A stretch of 20,189 nucleotides of DNA from assembly GCA_049999805.1 (NCBI GenBank), contig JBNGIO010006337.1:415160-435348 (forward strand), given 5' to 3'. The notes under the pieces were generated by a model. It made no database searches, had not been told where the DNA came from, and saw only the letters and a list, made by a program, of their open reading frames with translations. Within the stretch, counting starts at the first letter, position 1, and every line of letters begins with the position of its first letter. This DNA comes from Folioceros fuciformis. Lineage: Eukaryota; Anthocerotophyta; Anthocerotopsida; Anthocerotales. The translations under genes and the position numbers were made by a program. This document shows positions 17,703 to 20,189 of the stretch, in pieces.

Positions 17703-18851
17703 CATGTTGTAGATGCATTTTAAGAAACGTTGCTATGACAACTCAATGAAATGAGGTTCAAATACAAGGAGCAATTTATGATAGAGATGGCCTTCAAAAA
17801 GATTAGTACGAACCTTGCAAGTAAGGCATTGATGTATTATTGGGAGATCATGGATGAAATCTTGGAAGAAGTAGAGAATTTTACTCAAAAGTTGGAATAA
17901 GGCAAATGACAAGAAAGTCAACATGAGAAATGTTAGCACATGAGAAGAGAAGATGTTTGTCAATGACTTATTTAATATAGTACTACACAAGAAATGATCC
18001 ACACGGAAACCGTGCAAGAATCTAGGGGAGGGGGTAAAATTTGTGATGTATTTGATAAATTCAAATGCTTAGGCAATTGGTGGTGCACACCAAGGTGAAG
18101 ATGATGAGGGAAGTTGCAGACCATGACAAATTCGGAACAAGGTCCAAGTTGTGATCCAAATTCAAAGTGGAGTCCAAGTCCATGTTCCAAACTCATTGCG
18201 GCACCATCATCGGGCATAAACAAGTTACCAATATTAATGGGACTTTGTCATAACTAAGAAAGTCTGCTAGAGTGCTGCATCTGTGTGAACTTGTTGTGCA
18301 GATTGATAGCGTATGAGTTGACAACTCATGGCAAATAAGAGGGTAGTGAAGATAAATCCATTGCGTTTTGACTAAAGAGGCAGCTAATAGATGAAAAGTT
18401 CTCAGAAAAGGACGGTTAGAGAGCACAGTTATTTTGGTAGTTAACTTTGTAAACAATTTATACCAGTTAAGAATGCTCACCCAGGTAGTTGGCAACGAAA
18501 TGTTGCTAGTATATAGGGGTCTGGAAAGAATGAATGAGCATTCTTTTGATAGTTCACTTAGAAAGCTGAGAGATAATAGACAATTGGTGGATCTTGGCAT
18601 CACTTTTTGATCATTGGGCTTGTAGCGAATTGAACAATTGAATCAAAACCTCTGTGTTACGAATTTGCATACACACTTATCATTGCATGTGGGAAGGGTA
18701 CAATGATGTGATATGAAGGATAGTCGGATTGACAACACGAAACTTGTCACTATCAAAATGATGCTCTTCTTGGAACATGGCACCTTTAGGTTGAGTCTTA
18801 GCAAATAAATATACAGATCCAAGATGCAAGTACAGGTTAGAGTGATAAGTT

Positions 18852-19238
18852 GTGTTTGGGTCAAAGAGCGACAGGTGCTACAATGTTCAGTCCCCCGGGC
18901 TTGGAGGGGGCCTCAGCCCTGCTAAAATAGTGGAGTCAGGCGCAATATCGGCTGGAAAGTCCACTGCCTGGAATACGGTGGCTACCTATGCCTTGACCAC
19001 AGACAAACAAAGGAGCATGAAGGTGGTGGAGGTAGCCACCTTGACCACAGACAAATAGAGGAGCATGGAGGTGGTGGAGGTAGCCACCTTGACCACAGAC
19101 AAACAGAGGAGCATGGAGGTGGCGGTGGGGAAGAGGACTCGTGTTTCGGAAGATTTGGCAGCAGGACTTAAACGCCAGGATCAGATTGCCTTGGCTAAAA
19201 CAAAGAAGTGTAGGGTTATTAAAGCCCAATGTGCCTAG
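18852..19238 (+). pseudogene. ORF relic built on a 16-residue repeat, one internal stop
   Basis: One plus frame is open from at least 18852 to TAG at 19236-19238 except for a TAG at 19056-19058. Its middle is a 16-residue repeat (LTTDKQRSMEVVEVAT type), followed by a basic tail with GKRTRVSEDLAAGLKRQDQI and AKTKKCRVIKAQCA. The internal stop is a single C-to-T change, since the sister repeat unit has CAG at that place. No ATG is obvious at the left end, so the true start may be upstream or absent. The basic tail resembles ends of plant retroelement ORF1 proteins only in a general way; the family is unknown. Confidence 0.4.
18993..19130. repeat. 48-bp minisatellite, nearly three units
   Basis: Units start at 18993, 19041 and 19089 with TTGACCACAGACAAA and run through GAGCATGGAGGTGGTGG to GTAGCCACC. 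The third breaks off near 19130. Units differ at only a few positions. 48 is a multiple of three, so the repeat keeps frame. Confidence 0.92.
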
Positions 19239-19307
19239 ACTAATGTGTTTAGTCTAAGATTAGTATCTAGTTAAGTACCATTAGTCTAGATTAGCTTAAG
19301 CTAATCT
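19237..19307. repeat. Palindrome-rich tract ending in a perfect 20-bp palindrome
   Basis: AGATTAGCTTAAGCTAATCT (19288-19307) is a perfect palindrome. Just before it, TAGACTAA (19237) and its complement TTAGTCTA (19249, 19281) occur three times in 52 bases. A 19-bp imperfect direct repeat follows (19315-19333 and 19338-19356, GCTTCTTG...AGCTTCCT). Confidence 0.85.
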
Positions 19308-19375
19308 GTAGAAAGCTTCTTGCGTAGCTTCCTGTGCGCTTCTTGTGAAGCTTCCTAGGGAGCTCTTCTAGAGGG

Positions 19376-19383
19376 TATAAATA
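19376..19383 (+). promoter_or_regulatory. TATA box upstream of the right-end ORF
   Basis: TATAAATA sits inside a 14-bp dyad (GGGTAT-AA-ATACCC, 19373-19386), 154 bases before the ATG at 19530. A pyrimidine-rich leader (19431-19471, TCTCCTCC-type) follows, typical of plant promoters and also of LTRs. The upstream palindromes could be operator-like or belong to an LTR that starts near 19231 (TGTGCC), but no primer binding site follows. Confidence 0.5.
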
Positions 19384-19529
19384 CCCCCTTGAGCTCCCTT
19401 TCTAGGGTGACTCTATTGTGAGAGTGTGACCTCTCTTTCTTCTCCTCCTTGCCTCCTCCTCTCCTCTCCTTCACCATGTAGCTCCTAGAGCGTTCCTTTA
19501 GGAAGGTGTTGAATAAAGTCGTTCAACGC

Positions 19530-19970
19530 ATGGCCTTGGATATCACCTCCCCGGAAGGGAAAAAGATTAAGGTGCTGGAAGTGTCCAAGAGTGGAAATAG
19601 GTTTCGTGGGAAGGCCTCTACTGGCGTGGGGAACGATCCTATGGCATTGCGCGGTCAACACAGATATGGAGTGGAAACGGGGTCTGGAATGGAGGGAACA
19701 GGTTCGACGTGTCTCGGAAAAGCCTTGGTGAATTGTGCCAGCCCCACAAAACGGGCTAGCCCCACCATGAGAGATAACGCGGTGTACGTTTCCAAGGAGG
19801 ACTTATTCTCCTCTCCCTGTGCTGAGGACGATGAGGATACCGATACTGTCTGGCATGAAGTGCAAGCCGTCTTCTCCGGGGAGGAAGGCAGTACCTCCCC
19901 GTTAAATTCCTTGGAAAAGGCCCCGATGCAGGTTAAGGAGGCACAGGATGAGCATCCTCCTCCAGGATAG
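19530..19970 (+). CDS. Unclassified ORF (146 aa), probably retroelement-derived
   Basis: It starts at MALDITSPEGKKIKVLEVSK, the first ATG after the TATA box in this frame (an ATG at 19475 is followed by an immediate TAG). It is polar, with a central Gly/Ser-rich part, a TKRASPTMRD segment and an acidic stretch (CAEDDEDTDTVWHEV, about residues 102-116). It ends at TAG (19968-19970). The same frame then stays open to the window edge (over 70 codons, with GTTRRKGKQFEINLMVTRK), so the TAG may be a nonsense mutation in a longer gene. No signal peptide, membrane segment or known domain is visible. It could be an ORF1/gag-like protein. Function unknown. Confidence 0.4.
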   Translation: MALDITSPEGKKIKVLEVSKSGNRFRGKASTGVGNDPMALRGQHRYGVETGSGMEGTGSTCLGKALVNCASPTKRASPTMRDNAVYVSKEDLFSSPCAEDDEDTDTVWHEVQAVFSGEEGSTSPLNSLEKAPMQVKEAQDEHPPPG

Positions 19971-20189
19971 GAGGTATCCTTTTTGTTGAGTGGCCATGAG
20001 ATCAGGAAGGTGAAAGGTACAACAAGGAGGAAAGGCAAACAATTTGAGATTAACCTAATGGTTACAAGAAAGGTTCAGGACCTTTCTTCTTTTCTGGTTA
20101 TGACAAGAGGCGGGGGGGAGCGGTTACCCCTTATCATTATACTGCACCAGTTGCATACAGGGCAGGAAAGGATATTTGAATTCTTGTCA

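Larger units (their letters stand above)
16241..18850. other. AT-rich region, no gene recognised
   Basis: Composition changes sharply near 16240, from the GC-rich DNA on the left to AT-rich sequence with long A/T runs (especially 16500-17090). ORFs are short and look random. A small open stretch at about 18470-18609 on plus (MLTQVVGNEMLLVYRGLERM, then a charged helix-like tail ending DLGITF) is the best-looking fragment but matches nothing I know. A segment at 17750-17900 (LNEMRFKYKEQFMIEMAFKK and on) could be an old gene or element fragment broken by stops. Repeats are listed separately. Confidence 0.4.

Noticed and set aside
1-20189. tRNA, rRNA, CRISPR array or bacterial operon
   Set aside because: No T-loop/acceptor pattern, no ribosomal RNA sequence and no regular spaced repeats were seen; all recognisable genes are plant nuclear or plant retroelement types.

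Overview
The window is nuclear DNA of a land plant. The evidence is a Ty1-copia retrotransposon with a plant-type LTR end and an initiator-Met tRNA primer site, a decayed L1-type LINE, and a secreted precursor whose 12-residue core (RLPPSGPSPIHN) belongs to the plant CLE/IDA class of peptide hormones. The lineage cannot be fixed from the sequence. The LINE looks to me more like those of ferns, lycophytes or bryophytes than of flowering plants, but that is a weak impression.

Layout. Positions 1-1144 hold the 5' part of a copia element on the minus strand (gag relic, primer site, 208-bp LTR). It is inserted inside the first of three tandem copies of a small secreted-protein gene. Copy 1 (1145-1277, minus) is dead. 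Copy 2 (7224-7556, minus; 110 aa) and copy 3 (9645-10094, minus; 149 aa) are intact. The copies share a signal peptide of the same design and a W-K-x-P-[DE]-V-x-P-x-x-P block, conserved DNA just upstream of the start codon and conserved DNA downstream. A LINE relic (about 2400-6170, minus) sits between copies 1 and 2. When its length is subtracted, the copy 1-copy 2 spacing falls to about 2.5 kb, the same as copy 2-copy 3. The array therefore had a regular period before the LINE arrived.

On the opposite strand, at 12708-13181, lies the CLE/IDA-like precursor (157 aa). It has a possible TATA box at 12158 and a possible poly(A) signal at 13935 preceded by strong hairpins. From about 10.2 to 16.2 kb the DNA is GC-rich, with microsatellites and no other gene I can support. 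At about 16.24 kb composition switches abruptly to AT-rich sequence with hairpins and a perfect 42-bp tandem duplication, again without a recognisable gene. The right end (18.85-20.19 kb) carries an unclassified, probably retroelement-derived segment: a broken ORF built on a 48-bp in-frame minisatellite, a palindrome-rich promoter-like stretch with a TATA box, and a second ORF ending in an in-frame stop.

The most interesting content is the cluster of secreted-peptide precursor genes. It contains a tandem, fast-diverging, apparently uncharacterised family about 2.6 kb from a precursor whose motif is intermediate between CLE and IDA. All functions are inferred from sequence alone.
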